Source: JAQIBY01 sp046546095
GTDB lineage: Bacteria; Bacteroidota; Bacteroidia; Bacteroidales; ML635J-15
Assembly (NCBI GenBank): GCA_046546095.1
Contig: JBKGYK010000003.1
Span: 9,365-73,364, forward strand
Length of the DNA: 64,000 nt
Reading direction: 5' to 3'
Both the position numbers and the translations under genes were made by a program. Under the pieces are notes generated by a model. It was not told the DNA's origin and made no database searches. It saw nothing but the letters and a program-made list of their open reading frames with translations. This document shows, piece by piece, positions 63,820 through 64,000 of this stretch (positions are counted from its first letter, which is position 1; each line of letters starts with the position of its first letter).

Positions 63820-64000
63820 GGGTCATTAACTCAGTTGGTTTAGTCCGCCAGCCGGCGGATGACAGGGTAGAAGTCGCTGAGGTAATGTTATTTTATGCTA
63901 ATGTGGCAGATACCAGTAATGAATAATGGACAACTGATCCTTTAGCTCAGTTGGTTTAGTCCGCCAGCCGGCGGATGACAGGGTAGAAGTCGCTGAGGTA

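Larger units (their letters stand above)
63632..64000 (+). repeat. Tandem 180-bp repeat with tRNA-like palindromic elements
   Basis: Bases 63632-63802 and 63812-63982 are identical (period 180) and the array continues to the window edge. Each unit holds two versions of a smaller element with the shared 37-base core at 63650-63686, 63766-63802, 63830-63866 and 63946-63982. Each core has CTCAGTTGGTTTAG (like a tRNA D-arm/box A), the perfect palindrome TCCGCCAGCCGGCGGA, then TGACAGG. No complete tRNA is formed. Confidence 0.92.

Noticed and set aside
63632..64000. CRISPR array
   Set aside because: The repeat unit is 180 bp, the spacers are not unique, and no cas genes are near.

Overview
The window is a gene-dense, chromosomal stretch of a member of the Bacteroidota. 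The evidence is lineage-specific genes (sprA and gldA of gliding motility/type IX secretion, two proteins with type A T9SS C-terminal sorting domains, Omp28-type and DUF6029-like proteins), several promoters with the Bacteroidota -7 box TAnnTTTG (two with a perfect TTTG-N19 -33 box), few Shine-Dalgarno sequences, and an F-type ATP synthase with a short epsilon subunit. No phage, insertion sequence, CRISPR array, rRNA gene or complete tRNA gene was seen. The genus cannot be fixed from the sequence; anaerobic or facultative relatives with a B12-dependent ribonucleotide reductase fit.

Layout, left to right. 1-4.2 kb (minus): the Fe-S cluster assembly operon sufB-(HEAT-like protein)-sufC-sufD, with a near-ideal promoter and an inverted-repeat operator candidate. 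4.4-7.9 kb (minus): a 1154-residue predicted outer-membrane barrel that shares motifs with SprA. 8-13.7 kb: an outer-membrane protein, waaA, nrdJ, ruvA. 13.7-21.1 kb: sprA, the T9SS translocon. 21.2-27.7 kb: gcvH, ispD, rfaE1, hemW, a sugar transporter with a ROK sugar kinase, and a lipoprotein. 27.8-33.4 kb: a sigma-54-type response regulator without a DNA-binding domain, an aspartase-like lyase, and three nucleotide-sugar genes for acetamido-uronic acids. 33.7-37 kb (minus): purine nucleoside phosphorylase, lpxK, metK. 37-43 kb: bactofilin and the ATP synthase genes atpZ-(membrane protein)-atpB-E-F-H-A-G. 43-49.2 kb: two phosphate transporters, a sugar epimerase and a polyprenyl diphosphate synthase. 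49.3-51.1 kb: atpD-atpC, ended by a strong bidirectional terminator. 51.1-58.6 kb: T9SS cargo proteins, a set of thioredoxin-fold envelope proteins around a predicted outer-membrane barrel, a PorT-like barrel and ubiX. 58.6-63.5 kb: comF, gldA, ispG and an aminopeptidase P. 63.5-64 kb: a promoter followed by tRNA-like palindromic repeats that run off the right edge.

How it fits together. Much of the window serves the cell envelope: lipid A/Kdo/heptose steps (lpxK, waaA, rfaE1), isoprenoid supply (ispD, ispG, polyprenyl synthase), surface sugar precursors (wbpD/wbpB-like genes and a UDP-HexNAc dehydrogenase), and protein export to the surface (sprA, gldA, T9SS cargo). Energy metabolism is represented by a complete F1Fo ATP synthase split in two blocks 6.2 kb apart, with two phosphate transporters in between.

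The observations most worth a second look are (1) tandem tRNA-like elements with a central perfect palindrome and a second outer stem, preceded by a canonical promoter and a possible small RNA; (2) a predicted operon tlpA-like / DUF6029-like barrel / Omp28 lipoprotein beside a secreted thioredoxin-like T9SS cargo, which could be an outer-membrane thiol-redox module; (3) a SprA-like smaller barrel 6 kb from sprA; (4) an unrecognised protein inside the suf operon; and (5) a perfect 15-bp stem-loop between atpE and atpF.
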